Source: Dipteris shenzhenensis | Lineage: Eukaryota; Polypodiophyta; Polypodiopsida; Gleicheniales | Length of the DNA stretch: 64,000 nucleotides | Reading direction: 5' to 3' (one strand) | Assembly: GCA_047967505.1 (NCBI GenBank) | Contig: CM106540.1 | Shown here: positions 1 through 12,100 of the stretch, one piece after another | How positions within the stretch are numbered: position 1 is the first letter of the stretch | How the letters are laid out: every line of letters starts with the position of its first letter | Translations under genes and position numbers: made by a program | Notes under the pieces: model-generated | What the model was told of the DNA's origin: nothing | The model's database searches: none | What the model saw: the letters and a program-made list of their open reading frames with translations, nothing else

Positions 1-1590
1 CTACCTTTATTCGAGTGGAGGAATGCCTTGTGCATTTCAAATTCAACTTATTCATGATACGGGGCACCATGATATTACATGCAGCTCCCCATCAACACAC
101 ACACTTTTGATACGGCAATTATCTATGATGACATCTACTGTATACGGGTGCCAATCAAATTCTTTTGAGATAGAAGAAATCTCTCATACTTTTCCCTTTT
201 TCTTGCTCCTCCTTATTGAGAGCCCTCGCTATAGCTCACATCTCACCTTAGGGCTTAATGCTATTAGTTGAGAAAGCGTGATGCTCAAAGACCGATGAGC
301 AAGGTCCTGAATGACCAAATAGTCTTCTTGCCTTGAGCCGATAGGGAAATCCAAGGGCGACCACTTACTCCTGTGAGATCTTTTAGTCTTCTCTATTGAT
401 GGGTCTGCCATCTTAGTATTTGAGGGCTCTGAGAAGGACACCTTCTTCCTGGGGTAGCCCGGTCCATGGTTTGGAGAGGGGTCTGAAGTGGTACGACTTC
501 TCTTCTCGAGGTCAAGGACCTCTACATCAGAATCCTCAGTGCTTGATTCACTTAGAAGATTCACCCTTGGAATATTGGGACATTTGGTGCGATAATGACC
601 CTTATGGTGGCACTTGTAGCACACAACATTGGCACGTTCTCTAGGAGGGCGATTGGCTTGATTTTTGATGCCCACCATCTCAAGCCGAAGATCATTTAGG
701 GCCTTGTCTAGGTCATTGACTCTGGGTTATTTAGTAGGAGGGGCCAGGGGAGTAGGAAGGAGAGGGCTCGTGGGCGAGGCTGGGGAAATCTTTGAGGCGA
801 GGGGTGAGAATATACACCTTGTTGAGGGCAAGCATTTAAGGGAGGACCATACATTTCAGGTGGAGGTGGTGGATACATCCCTAGGGGTATGCCCTTGAGT
901 TGGACCCCCTAGGTTGTTGTTGCAAGAATTGAGGGGGTTGCTGAGGGACAACCATCTTCTTTGAAGCAGGGTCAGACTAAACTTTATCAAACTTTTGGGC
1001 AATCTCATGTGCTAGTACCATGGTTTATAGATTCTCCCATTTAAGCTTGAGGCAAAATTCATCACTTGCCCCTGCTACAAGGTATCCCAGCACATGCCGA
1101 GTCATTCCAGCTCGAAATACGGCATTGTCCTCCTACGTGGCAATTAAACGATCCAAGAGCATGGCCGCTCGATCCACATATCGACGCGCCATCTCACCTT
1201 TTGACTGCTTCAAGTTTGCCACCTACAGGTACACATTCTCTGGCTCCTCTTCTTTGCAAAAATACTCGATCATAGCTACTGTCAACCTTGGCCAACTTTG
1301 GCAGATGTCTTCAACTTGGTTCTCGTACCACACTTGAGCGAAACCCTCTAGAAATGTGGGAAGAACCAACAACCATCTATATTTAGTAAGAAAGTTGAGA
1401 GACACACAATGGTGCTTGAAGGCCACAAGATACTCATTTGTATTTTCTTCAATCTGACCACAAAACACGAGAATGTTAGCCATGCTTGGGAAATGGAAAA
1501 GAGAGGCAAAATTAGGCTTTTCTATTGGCAAACAATGGAAAGAGGTACCTTGAATTGAAAATTTGGTGAAGATACATCCATAAAGCACAC
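1..1590 (-). pseudogene. Ty3/gypsy gag, decayed, continues past the left edge
   Basis: Reading leftwards from 1588, the minus strand encodes a retrotransposon gag core (1588-1223) with the usual hydrophobic and Trp pattern, including LPTFLEGFAQVWYE. Several in-frame stops and frame changes follow. A nucleocapsid-like stretch (678-229) contains the CCHC zinc knuckle CYKCHHKGHYRTKC (C-x2-C-x4-H-x4-C), followed by an acidic and basic tail. Gag packages element RNA into virus-like particles in the cytoplasm. Protease and RT would lie further left, outside the window. Stops and frame breaks mark it as a dead copy. The gypsy assignment rests on the gag pattern and is fairly sure; the lineage is not. 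Confidence 0.75.
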
Positions 1591-1943
1591 ATAGGCAGGG
1601 TAGGGTGTGACTGGTGTATTGTGAAACACTATACGAGAAGAATCTTCATCATAGAATGGCTCATAAACAATCTTAAAAGGACCAATCCTTATTGGTCGAG
1701 GCATGATATTGCATCCATCTTTACATGCAAGTGTTAGAGACACGACGTTGCATGAGGTTGCTCACCAAGGCAAACAAGAATGCCATGACAAATGTCAACA
1801 CTTGGAGAGCTTGCACATCACCTTCAGCTTCTTCTAGTTCTTATAGTCGCCATGCTATTTCTTCAAGGGGTGTGTGATTTGGCATCCTTCTTTTGAGCAA
1901 TGTCCTTAAGGATCTTTCTAATGATGTTCCAAAGTCGGTAAAC

Positions 1944-2470
1944 TCATATCAAATATGCACAACACTTAGTTTCATGATGACCACAACCTTTGCATTCTTT
2001 ACAAATGATCACCCTCATTCGTGGCTTGCAGCTTTGTTGGGGCAGTGCTTCCCCTCGTTTCATGCGTGATTGAAGTACAAGCTTCACATGCCACGAAATC
2101 AGCAACTAAATTTTGAGCTCGAGGGATATGTTGAATTTTTACCTCTTCAAATTATTTGCAAAGTTCCAATGCTTGTTGATGTCGTGGAACCAAGCCTTTG
2201 CTCCACAGCTTCCACCTTCCACTAACTTGTTCATACACAAAGTTGGGAATCTCCTTGCACCTCAAGTTGCTTGATGTGATGTTCTTGAGCCTTTTTTAGC
2301 CCAAAAATGAAAGCCGAGTACTCAGCTTGGTTGTAAGTACTTGTAGGTGCAGACTTGCTATAACAATACACCTCACCCTTCGGTGAAGTGAGCTTCACAC
2401 CCACACTAGCAGCCTTGGTCAAAGGTTTGTATGCTCCATCAAATTGAAGGATCCAAGATGTCATTACACC
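1944..2470 (-). pseudogene. RNase H domain plus zinc knuckle upstream of gypsy gag
   Basis: From about 2464 the minus strand encodes an RNase H fold. It opens WILQFDGAYKP (first catalytic Asp), has a Glu in QAEYSAFIFGLKKA and an Asp in VQGDSQL, and after stops ends near 2140-2070 with IQHIPRAQNLVADFVA, the usual last motif. About 60 bases further on, 2004-1960 encodes CKECKGCGHHETKC, a C-x2-C-x4-H-x4-C knuckle. The unit lies 5' (minus sense) of the gag relic at 1588-229, where RNase H is not normally found in Ty3/gypsy elements. It resembles the additional archaeal-type RNase H of Tat elements. It may be an upstream ORF of the same element or a piece of another element joined by rearrangement. 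In-frame stops show decay. Confidence 0.6.
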
Positions 2471-3110
2471 AAAACTAAAATCCAGACATCCCAGGTTTCT
2501 CGGTAGTCCAAGATATGTAGAAGGAGAGGGTGGGGAGAATTCAATACTTGAGCAAGACGTTCAGCACCAAACAAACTCACTATCCTTTGTTGATAGTTTA
2601 TCTTTCGACCAAAAAGAATTACAACATGAAGCTCAAAATGTGGTGCAAGGGGTTGATTAGGTACAAAGGGATTCCTTGGTCGAAACATCACCAACCATAG
2701 CCGAGCCGTAGAAACCTTTGTAGTGAGGTCAAGAAGAAATCATTCAAGATGAGCTTATCCACAGGAATTAACAAGGAGATGCACCAAATCTCACCCCAAG
2801 CTTATGAATCATCCCACCCTTGGAAGAATGTCACCCTTTTAATTACCTCCGATGCAGCAAGTAGCTCGATCACTGCATAATGAGTAGAATTGGAATCAAA
2901 GCCCTCCCAGTATATCACTAGTTCTTCACCTTGGACCATCCACGGTGTATCATCCCACCCGTCGTCTCCTCAAGCAATGCATTGTACAATCAGTTCTTGA
3001 AGATCGACATGAAGATCAAGAAATAGATTTCACCAATTGGTAGCCGTAATGAGTGGAGGACCAAGCACCAAAACCTTGAACCTATCAAGAAGTGACATAA
3101 ATAACCACCC
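2471..3110 (-). other. Degenerate coding-like stretch upstream of the RNase H
   Basis: The minus strand shows short open stretches broken by stops, for example GEELVIYWEGFDSNSTHYAVIELL near 2930-2860. They look like decayed retroelement coding sequence preceding the RNase H. I do not recognise a domain. Confidence 0.3.
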
Positions 3111-3283
3111 TCCTCATGTGGCATGCGTACTTGAAAAAAATTCAGAATCTACAATCTAGTATGAGATATGAATAGAGCACATGAAGTGAAGTACTTTTGC
3201 TTTTTATAGCAAGAGGAAACTCCCCACGGTTAAGAGTTACAATTCATGAGATTTCAATATATGAGCAATATCATTACATTTTC

Positions 3284-3375
3284 ATCACTTTTGATTTGCT
3301 GGTCCATTGGTAAGTCTTCCTTTTGTGAATGGGGAGGTCTTGGGTTCAATTCCCACTCCTTAATAAAAGAAGAGG
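3284..3375 (+). repeat. tRNA-derived SINE-like sequence
   Basis: An A-box-like TGGTCCATTGG at 3300-3310 is followed 43 bases later by a strong pol III B box, GGTTCAATTCC at 3343-3353. This is tRNA-like spacing and matches the head of plant SINEs. No tRNA cloverleaf can be formed, and an A/G-rich tract follows directly, so this is a SINE head or relic rather than a tRNA gene. Target duplications were not identified. Confidence 0.5.
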
Positions 3376-4216
3376 AGAGGAGAAGAGAAAGAGAAGGAGA
3401 AGAAGAGTATAGGTGGCTGCGAGGTCTGTTGCAGATTTTTTTTGAAAATGCGCAGAGACCGCCAAGATGCACGACGCGCATAGGAATCCAGAAGATGCAC
3501 CCTAACCAAAAGACATGTAGGAACCCAGACGATGCGCGAATGCACCCGTGACTAAAAGACATGCAGGAACACAAAAGAGAGGAACTGTGAGAAAAAGACA
3601 CCCAGACTGGAGGCACAAAAATAGAGAAGTTTTACAACAGCGGGGACGGAGAACTGCGAGCAGATGTCACATATTGGAAGTGCATAAATAGAGAATTGCA
3701 TGTAAAAGATGCCACAGAACTCCACATAGTCGTAGGAGTAACAGCTATCGATAGACGGGTTGTATGCCACTAGCCATGGAGACTTTGAATCCCAGTAGCC
3801 ACACCAATTCTATTAACTAGAAAAGAAATCAAGGCATGAGGCTTGACACTAGGCATGGCGACGCTCGAGGGCCATAGAGGAAAAGGGAACGTGAGGGGAG
3901 AAGTGCTAACATGGGTGAGGAAAAGGGATTAAGAGGGGTGGGAAGGAAGAGGGGGACTATGGCACAAGGGAGAAGGGAGAAGGGGAAGAGGAACATGTAC
4001 ATGATGGGAGGTGGAATGTAGAGATGGAGACATCAAGGGAAGAGAGTCATGCTTTATTTAAAAGGAAGGATGGGGGGGGAAACCAAAGTACTAGCTAGGT
4101 GGCTTTACAAGAATGAGCGTGTCCCATCAAGGAATAGCCCCCTCCTTTTATAGACAAGAGAGGGGGTCTCTCCCAATAAATGCATCCTCCCACAAGTTAG
4201 GAAGGAATGGAGTAGA
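3376..4216. other. No gene seen; purine-rich intergenic stretch
   Basis: Only short fortuitous open frames occur here. Roughly 3370-3410 and 3880-4080 are strongly A/G-rich on the plus strand. The 5' LTR, PBS and gag expected for the plus-strand gypsy element to the right were not found, so that element appears 5'-truncated. Confidence 0.5.
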
Positions 4217-4680
4217 TTGGCCACCACTAGGGAGTCTAAGAAAAAGAAGAAAAAGGATAATGGGACACCTATGGCACAAAAGGTAGACATAGATGTGGGA
4301 GATGATGTACCTAATGTTGATGTCATCATAGAGGGCCAGACTATTCCTAATGCATATATTGATGGGGGTGCATCGATAAATGTCATGAGTGAAAAGGCAA
4401 TGAAAGATGCTAATTTGAAGTTATCTTCTCTTAACTCTCTTTATCGCATTAAGTTGGCTGATAATACTAGAGTGAAAACTCTAGGAGTTGTGAAGAATTT
4501 GGCAGTGGATGTGTGTGGAATTTTAGTACCTATAACATTTTAGGTTATTCCTACAAAACCAGATGCTAGGGCTTACCCATTGATCTTGGGTAGGCCTTGG
4601 CTCCATCAAGTGAAGGCAGTATAGAAGTGGGAGACAAGTGACCTTATTCTCCAAGGAGGTAATAGGAAGGTCTGCTAGAA
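4217..4680 (+). pseudogene. Gypsy (Tat-like) aspartic protease region
   Basis: The Lys-rich start is followed by a retropepsin-like domain: the active-site segment YIDGGASINVMSE (D-G-G in place of D-S/T-G, common in plant Tat-like elements) and, after a stop at about 4543, the flap and C-terminal segment YPLILGRPWLHQ. Protease would cut the Gag-Pol polyprotein. Stops at about 4543, 4623 and 4675 break the frame. It is continuous with the RT region downstream. Gag is missing on the 5' side. Confidence 0.75.
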
Positions 4681-6395
4681 CATCAAGAGTCGCCACAAGA
4701 AGGTGATAAAGGAGGAAACTTCAACTTTCGAGAGCTCAGAGTCTGAGTCATCCGATCATGAGACAAGTGGCACCTCTCAGGAGTCCATCTCAGAAGGAGA
4801 GGTGGAAGGAGTGGTATTTGGTCTTTGCCTTGGTATTGAGTGGGGGGACAATCAAGGAAATGGAGCTTCAGAAGGAGAATCATCTTCAACCATGTATGAG
4901 GAAGTGGTAGATTGCACTAGTCTTCGCCAACAAAATGAGATTCTTCTTGATGAGACTATTACAAGTACTGAAAGAGATGAATACCTAGAAATGCTTGATA
5001 GGTTTCCTAATCTGTTTGCAAATAATTACTCACAGGTGCACCAAGTCACCTTAGTGGAGCACAAAATTGACTTGAAGCCTCAAAGCAAGCCAGTGGTGCA
5101 ATGGCTTGGACGGTTGGGAGTGGTACAAGTAGAAGTGCTCAGGAAGGAGGTAACTAACTTGCTCCAAGCTGGGTTTATTTTTCTAGTTGAGAATTCAGAG
5201 TGGGTTTCTCTAGTGGTGGTGGTTACTCCCAAGAAAGGAAAGAAATGGTGTGTTTTTGTGGACTTTTTCCCTCTGAATGCATGCACAAAGAGGATTATTT
5301 TTCTCTACCATTTCAAGATGAGATATTGGATCAAGTTGTAGGCCATGAAATATATTCAATATGTGATGGGTACTCTAGATACTTCCAAATTCGGATTTGT
5401 GAGGAAGATCAAAGGAAGACTCTATTTGTTACACGATGGGGGGTGTATACATATAGGGTGATGCCATTTGATTTAACTCATGCACCAGCAACTTTCCAAT
5501 GTTTCATGAGCCAGGCATTTGCACCCTACTTGGGAAAGTTCATAAGAGTGTTTTTCGATGATTTTGGCATTTATTCAAGCCATGTGGATCACTTGGAAAA
5601 GTTGCATATTGCATTGAAAAGTATTGATGACGCAAAAGGTTGCCTTAATCCTGCAAAATGCCATTTGGCTAGGAAGAAGGTGGCTTTGTTAGGACATGTT
5701 ATCTCAGAGGAGCATATAGAAATGGATCCTGAGAAGGTATAAGCAATCATGGCCCTTCCACCACCTAGTAATGTCAGAGAGGTGAGGGGCATTTTGGGTA
5801 AAACAAAGTATTACTAGCGCTTTGTTGATATGTTTGCTGAAAACATGTATCCTATAAATTTATTAACAAAGAAAAATGTATCTTTCCAGTGGGGACTAGA
5901 GCAAGATGAGGCATTTTGTTTTCTTAAGGAATGCATGAGCCAAAGGCTGATTATGCAGCCTCCTAGGTGGGAGGATGATTTCTATGTGAATCCAAGTGTG
6001 TCAACTCATTCAGTGGGAGCTATACTACTTCAGAAGGGTGAGCAAGGATGCATGCAACCAGTGTATTATGCAAGTCGGCAACTCACGGAGGCTGAGGAGA
6101 GTATGGTGAAATGGAGAAAGAAGGTTTATCTTTGGTCTTTCCAATGAAGAAGTTTAGGTCATACTTGCTGCCTTGCCCTTTTTTCTTCCTTACGTCTCAA
6201 CCTACTTTACAATTTTTGGTTCACAAACCTAATCCTGCTGGAAAGTTTACTAAGTGGATTTGTGAGCTTCAAGAGTTTTCTTTCACTTTTATTACAGAAA
6301 GCACCACTAGAGCTTCTCTGGCAGATTTGCTTATAGGTAAGAAGGAAGAACAAGTAACAAAGACAAAGGAAGACTTAGATGAAGAGTTGGAGACC
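4681..6395 (+). pseudogene. Gypsy (Tat-like) reverse transcriptase and RNase H
   Basis: After an acidic linker (ESSESESSDHE), the RT starts near 5050. Recognisable parts are the VVTPKKGKKWCVFVDFFPLN core (normally K-x-R-x-C-V-D-Y/F-R-x-L-N), RVMPFDLTHAPATFQ and the catalytic FFDDFGIYSSH (5551-5583), with Asp-Asp retained. The LLGHVISEEHIEMDPEKV thumb follows, then a gypsy RNase H (5830-6390) with VYYASRQLTEAEESM and a C-terminal TRASLADLLIG segment. It is broken by frameshifts near 5300-5340 and 6130 and by stops at 5740 and 5816. When functional, it copied element RNA to cDNA and removed the RNA strand. Confidence 0.8.
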
Positions 6396-6399
6396 CCGC

Positions 6400-6810
6400 A
6401 ATAGCTTTCAAGCTACATTTTGATGGAGCCTTTAGCCCTTCTAGGAAATGTGGGGCTGGGGAGATAATTCTATTTGATCCAAAAGGAAAAGAGGTATGGG
6501 CCAAGGGTAGGGGCCAAGGGTAGGCAATTTCCTGAAGCAATATCAAATAATGTGGTTGAGTACAATGCATTGATCTATGGATTAGAAGATTGCCTAAAGG
6601 AAGGAGTGAAAGAGGTAGAGGTTAAAGGAGACACTCAACTGGTCATTAGGCAAATGGAAGGTGTTTATAAGGCACGGAGTCCTAATCTACAAGATCTTTA
6701 AAAAGAGCAATGGAGTTAAAGGAAGCTTTTGAGTTTTGCAAGTTTGTGCATATTCAAAGAAAAAATAATCATCAAGCTGATGAGATGGCTACTAAAGCTA
6801 TGGCTTCTTT
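6400..6810 (+). pseudogene. Second (archaeal-type) RNase H of a Tat-like gypsy element
   Basis: A second RNase H module lies between the normal RNase H and the integrase. It reads LHFDGAFSPSRKCGAG (first Asp), VEYNALIYGLEDCL (Glu), VKGDTQLVIRQMEG (Asp) and HIQRKNNHQADEMA (last Asp). The RT-RH-aRH-INT order is the hallmark of the plant Tat clade, so this module assigns the element. A frame change near 6480-6540, with a local duplication of the GGGCCAAGGGTA type, and a stop at about 6700 interrupt it. The domain is otherwise well preserved. Confidence 0.75.
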
Positions 6811-7009
6811 CACTGAAGCTACTCTTGCATTGATAGATACAGGTTGGTCAGAGCTCCAAGATGTTCAATATTACTTGGATGAAGGACATTTTCCTCATGG
6901 ATTGACCCCTCACAAAAGCAGAGGCTCACAAGGAAGGCTCGTCCTTATACAATCCTTGGGGATGTTCTATACAAGCAAGGTAAAGATAAGGTTCTTAGGA
7001 GGGTAGTGA

Positions 7010-8140
7010 GCTTGGAAGAATCTAAAAGGATTATGGAGCTATGTCATGAATGTTCAAGTCACTTTGCTTCAGCTAGCACTACTTGAAAGATCCTTAACAC
7101 AGGGTATTATTTGCCCCGACTCAACAAAGATGCCTATGAGTGGTGCCGAAGTTGTGAGGTATGCCAAGCAGATGGATGCAAGCAATAGGTTGTTGGGCCC
7201 TTGAATCCCATTCCAACATATGGTCCATTTGATAGGTGGGGTTTGGATTTTGTTGGCCCCCTTCCTCGTTCTTCACAAGGGAAGTATTATATATTAGTTG
7301 CAACTGACTATGCAACTAGATGGGCAGAAGTAAAATTTTCTGTCAACAACAATGCAACAATGGTGGCATCATTTCTCAAGGAGTTTATATGTGCCCGTTT
7401 TGGTTGCCCTTTAGAAATCCTTACAGATGGAGGGAGGTCTTTTAGGAATGACTTGATTGAATCTTTGGTGCACAAATTGAAAATAAATCATGTTGTATCA
7501 ACTCCATATTATCCCCAATGCAATGGTCTTGTGGAAAAAAGTAATGGTTTGCTTTGTGGGTCCTTGTCTAAGCTAGTAGACACCATGAAAAGGAAGTGGG
7601 ATGTGCATATACTAGAGGTTTTGTGGGCTTATAGAGCCACTCATAAGATCTTCCTTGGTTTCATGCCTTTTCAGCTAGTTTATGGAGTGGAGGCCATCTT
7701 GCCAATAGAATTGGAAATCTCAAGCCTTCGCACGTCTTTTTCTCGATTGTGCAATAAGAAGAAACACATGCCCAATGTCTAGTACAGCTAGAGACCTTGG
7801 ATGAGAAGCAACTTCAAGCACTTCAACATTTGGAGGCAACACAACGACGTCGCAAAGCAAGGTATGATGCTCTTACCAAGAAGAAGAAGAAGCCAGAACT
7901 CAAAGAAGAAAGCTTGGCCATGAAGTTTGATGGTCATGTGGAGAAGCGGCTAGACAAGAACTACTTCGGTGCTGGGAAGGTCCCTTTAGGGTGCAAAAAG
8001 TTCAAACATAACACTTATCTTTTGGAAGATGCAAATGGTCAAGAGGTCCTTGGACGTGCTAATGAGTACCGGTTAAAAGTGTTTTATCCACGGATACCAT
8101 GGCCAGCAGACCCCCGTGCCAAGCATGGGGATCTATTGGG
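7010..8140 (+). pseudogene. Gypsy (Tat-like) integrase
   Basis: The H2C2 zinc-binding segment is degenerate (CHECSSHFAS ... CRSCEVCQ, with stops near 7084 and 7187). The catalytic core runs from 7201 to about 7700 and has all three acidic residues: GLDFVGP, ILTDGGRSF and NGLVEKSNG. It is followed by LWAYRATHK and a C-terminal region (7797-8140) ending VFYPRIPWPAD just before the polypurine tract. Integrase would join element cDNA to the chromosome. A frame break near 7780 separates core and C-terminus, so the copy is dead. Confidence 0.8.
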
Positions 8141-8149
8141 GGGGAAAGA
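8135..8149 (+). other. Polypurine tract of the Tat-like gypsy element
   Basis: The A/G-rich run ending GGGGGGGAAAGA abuts the TGTGACAAC start of the 3' LTR at 8150. It is the expected primer for plus-strand DNA synthesis and fixes the LTR start. Confidence 0.65.
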
Positions 8150-8826
8150 TGTGACAACAAAAAATGATATTTTGTTGTGAAACCTATGGGAGGATTTGTG
8201 GGGCCCACAAGATGACAAAAGCTAGCCATGGAGACAAAGAACCAAGAAGCGTGACAAAAAAGTTGGTGGTGGGAGATGGCTCTTTGCGGCTATTCTCATT
8301 GCAGCTTGTCAATCTTTTGATGTCGACTACTTTATTTCATGTAATCATTAATGTGGGTTTGACACTAATTAGAATAATTAGTGAAAATGATTGCAAATGT
8401 GATTATGAGTGGAGTGCATCAATGTAAATACCACGGGTATGAATTATAAATGGTATAGGGATAGAATGGTCTAGGAGATATATTATTTGCTTTGTAATTG
8501 GGAAAATAGAAATGAGTCATGTATTTTGAGTGGGCCAGATGATTGCATGGCCTCCATAATGTACTAAAATAATATGGAGAGCACATGCCAAGCACATGGA
8601 GGGCATGTGGAGGAGTGTGGAATAGTGTAAAGTCAAGAGGAATCCTTCTAGAATTCCAAGGTGGTATATGGAGGATGTTGACATATGGAAAAGAGAGGGT
8701 CCCTATGGGCTCCAAGGGGAAAGACTCTTGACTTTCTCAAATTTTAAAGAGTCATGAGGATCTTGTAATGGGACACTTGACAAAAGGTGCCCAAAAAGGA
8801 CATTTGATGGTGACCCATGTCCTTAT
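8150..8826 (+). mobile_element. 3' LTR of the Tat-like gypsy element, first part
   Basis: The LTR starts TGTGACAAC directly after the polypurine tract. Copia A interrupts it at 8827, and it resumes at 19184 after that insertion. The last five bases, 8822-8826 (CTTAT), are one copy of copia A's target duplication. No matching 5' LTR was found upstream, so the LTR boundary rests on the polypurine tract alone. Confidence 0.65.
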
Positions 8827-9178
8827 TGTGAAGATAGTGGGAGAGAAGGAAGAAGTCTCACTTGCGGCTTTCTCACATACACAATGGGGGAATACACACA
8901 AAGGTGGAGGCTAAAAACAGTTTTCCTCTTCTTAGTTGTGAAAGCCAAAATAACTCTAGTACAAAGAAATAGGAGGACCCTATATGTGGGTCTCAAACCA
9001 AACTCAGCTAACTAAGGTGGCATACTAACTGAGCCATGAACTAGAGTACATAAGGATAGCTATCATCCAGTTATTATTCATGGGCGGTGTACCAACCGCA
9101 TCTGCAGCTAACAAGTCGGTGACATAAATGCACAACGGTCACCTTGGCATATCACGAGTGGAGCTCGATATCTCAACA
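8827..9178 (-). repeat. Copia A 3' LTR
   Basis: Read on the minus strand it starts TGTTGAGATATCGAGC and ends TCTTCACA. It is bounded on the element side by a GAGGGGGAG polypurine tract (9179-9190 region) and on the outer side by the CTTAT target duplication. It is the same LTR family as 18832-19183 and 51011-51363. Confidence 0.85.
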
Positions 9179-12100
9179 CTCCCCCTCAAGCTCAATCCCA
9201 ATTCTTGCACACCAAGCAGGTCTCTGAACTTGCGTAGCTTCTCTACGCCCAATGCCTTTGTGAATATGTCAGCTACCTGATCCTCTATACTAACATAAAC
9301 TAGATCTATAAGACCTAGTAAAACTTTCTCCCGCACATAGTGATAATGCACCTCAATGTGCTTTGTTCTAGCATGATAGACTGGGTTATTTGCCAAGTGT
9401 ATACTGCTCATGTTGTCACAAAAAATGACAACTGGCCCATCTGTAGACTGATGCATATCATAGAGTAACTCATGCAACTAAGCTACCTCACATGCAACCA
9501 TTGCTGCACCCCTATACTAAGCTTTTGTGCTCGACAAGGCAACTGTAGGCTGTTTCTTGCTGCTCCAAGTGACTGCAGCACTCCCAAAAGAGAACACATA
9601 TCCACTAGTAGATCATCTATCAGAAATACTACCAGCCCAATCAGCATCAGTGTATCCATGCAATTGTATTTGAACCCTAGCCTCATAAAATAGTCCATAC
9701 TATAATGTGGACTTCACATACCTGAGTATGCATCTAGCCGCATCCAAATGCAGTTTCCTTGGAGCCTGTATAAACTGACTTACCAATCCAACATCATAGC
9801 TCAAACCTGGCCTCGAATCTGGCATGGTAATAGTCATATAAATCAAACTTCCTACTATGCATCTGTACATAGTAGAGTCTTCCAGAAGCTCACCTACATC
9901 TGTGCTTAGCTTCACGTTCTACTGGACAGCATGTCTAATCCATACTACCTCTACAAGAGCCGTATCCCACTTGGTGATCTAATCACCTCAATGCCCAAGA
10001 AATAACGTAGCTCTCCCAAATCCTTCATCTCAAACTTCTACTTCAATAGCATTTTCACATGAAGGATATCTTCATCACTATCACCTGTGATGATCAAATC
10101 ATCGACATAAATGACAAGCACCATAATACCTTTCTCTGTTTTTCTCACATAAAGTGAGAAATCTACCTTGAAAATCTGAAAGCCAATAGTGACAAGATAC
10201 TGTCCTATCTTGTCAGACCATGCTCTAGGTGCTTGCTTCAAGTCATACAAGGCTTTCTTCAAGCTATAAATAAACTCAGGATGAATAGCATGAACATAAC
10301 CTGGTGGCTGCTCCATAAAGACCTCTTCTTGCAAATCACCATGCAAGAAGGCATTTTTTACATCCATCTAATATAAAGACCATCCCTTTGATGTAGCCAT
10401 TGCAATGACTGCTCTTACGGTTGCCATCCTTGCAACCGGACTGAATGTTTCTTCATAATCAATGCCATATGTTTGTGCATACCCCTTGACAACTAATCTT
10501 GCCTTGTATCTGTTCACAGAACCATCTGCATTGTGCTTCACCTTATAAACCCACTTACAACCAATTGCATTCTTGTCTTTAGGCAAAGGCACCAATTCCC
10601 ATGTAGCATTTGCTTCCAAGGCATCCATTTCTTCATCTATGGCTTTCTCCCATTTTTCTTTTCCCATGGCTTGCTCAAAAGAAGTGGGTTCTGGTTCCTA
10701 TATCACTTTGACCATATAGGCATAGTGAATGGCTATAAATCCATCATATTTCAGCCTATCCATAGGATACTTGACTCTGGTAGACCTGCACAAAATAGGC
10801 TCATTACCAGGTGCTCTCAAAACACCCTTGGTCTTTCTTACTCCAGGTGTAACAATAGAAGGAATACCCAACTCATCATCAATGCTCTGTTCTGAGCCAC
10901 TAGATTCACCATCCATATAAGAGTGACCTGCATTTACATCAAACATGGGCTGATCTACCTTCTCTTTTCTTTTTTGTGATACCTGCATACCACTATCTGC
11001 ATTGCTTTGAGGAGATTCTCCTGATCTCAATCTGCCTGTCCATGGCGAAGTATGTGAACCACTGCTAGAGGACACTACAGGTTCACTAATATTTTGTGAT
11101 TGCTGTTGTGAATTCTGTGCAGCGTTACCATTTTGTGCATCTACATCATCAATCACATTTACTGGTTTATACCAGCTTCTCATCTCATCAAAAACAACAT
11201 CTCTACTCACTGTAAACTTACGAGTAGAAGGGTTATAGGATCTATACCCTTTTTGCTGCAGAGAATAACCAATAAAGATGCACTTCTCAGCTTTTGGATC
11301 CAACTTGGACCTCAACTCATCTGGCACATGAACATAGGCAATGCAACCAAAAATTTTTAAATGAGAAATATCTGGTTTCCTACCAGTATACATCTCCTCT
11401 GGCATCATGCCATGTATTGCTCAAGTGGGAGTCCTGTTCATTATGTAAACTCCTGTAGCAACTGCTTCAGCCCAATAATAATCTGGTAGGTCTTTTTCAT
11501 TTAGCATGGCTCGAGATACCTCTCCAATATGCCTATTTTTCCTTTCTACAAGTCCATTTTGTTGTGGGGTATAACTGCATGAATATTGCCGCTTTATGCC
11601 ATGCTCTTGCAGGAACCTTGCAAACTCATTTGAGAGGTACTCTCCCCCTCCATTCGACCTTAGGCATTTTATTTGCAGGCCTGTTTCTTTTTCAACCATA
11701 GCTTTAAAAGCTTTGAAATGCCCAAACACTTCACTTTTTTTTTTCATAAAATACACTCAAACTTTTCTACTGTAGTCATCAATAAAAGTGACAAAATAAT
11801 GATAGCCTCCAATAGATGCAGCTTTAGTAGTCCACACATCAGAGTGGATTAATTCGAATGGCTTCTTGCTCTCTTGAACATGACTAGGAAATGGTTTCCT
11901 TGCCTGTTTTCCAAATTGACAGGCTTCACATACCTTATGCATTTCTGCAACCTTGAATTTAGGCAATCCTGTAACAATATTTTGGGCCTGCATTGATTTA
12001 AGTCACTGTACATTAACGACCTGCAAGCCCTGCTCAACCATTTGACCAATAGAAACCAGGTTCTTAGTGATATTCGGGACATGAAATACATCAGACAAGT

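Noticed and set aside
3284-3375. A functional tRNA gene
   Set aside because: A/B-box spacing fits, but no acceptor stem or anticodon arm can be formed; retained only as a SINE-like sequence.
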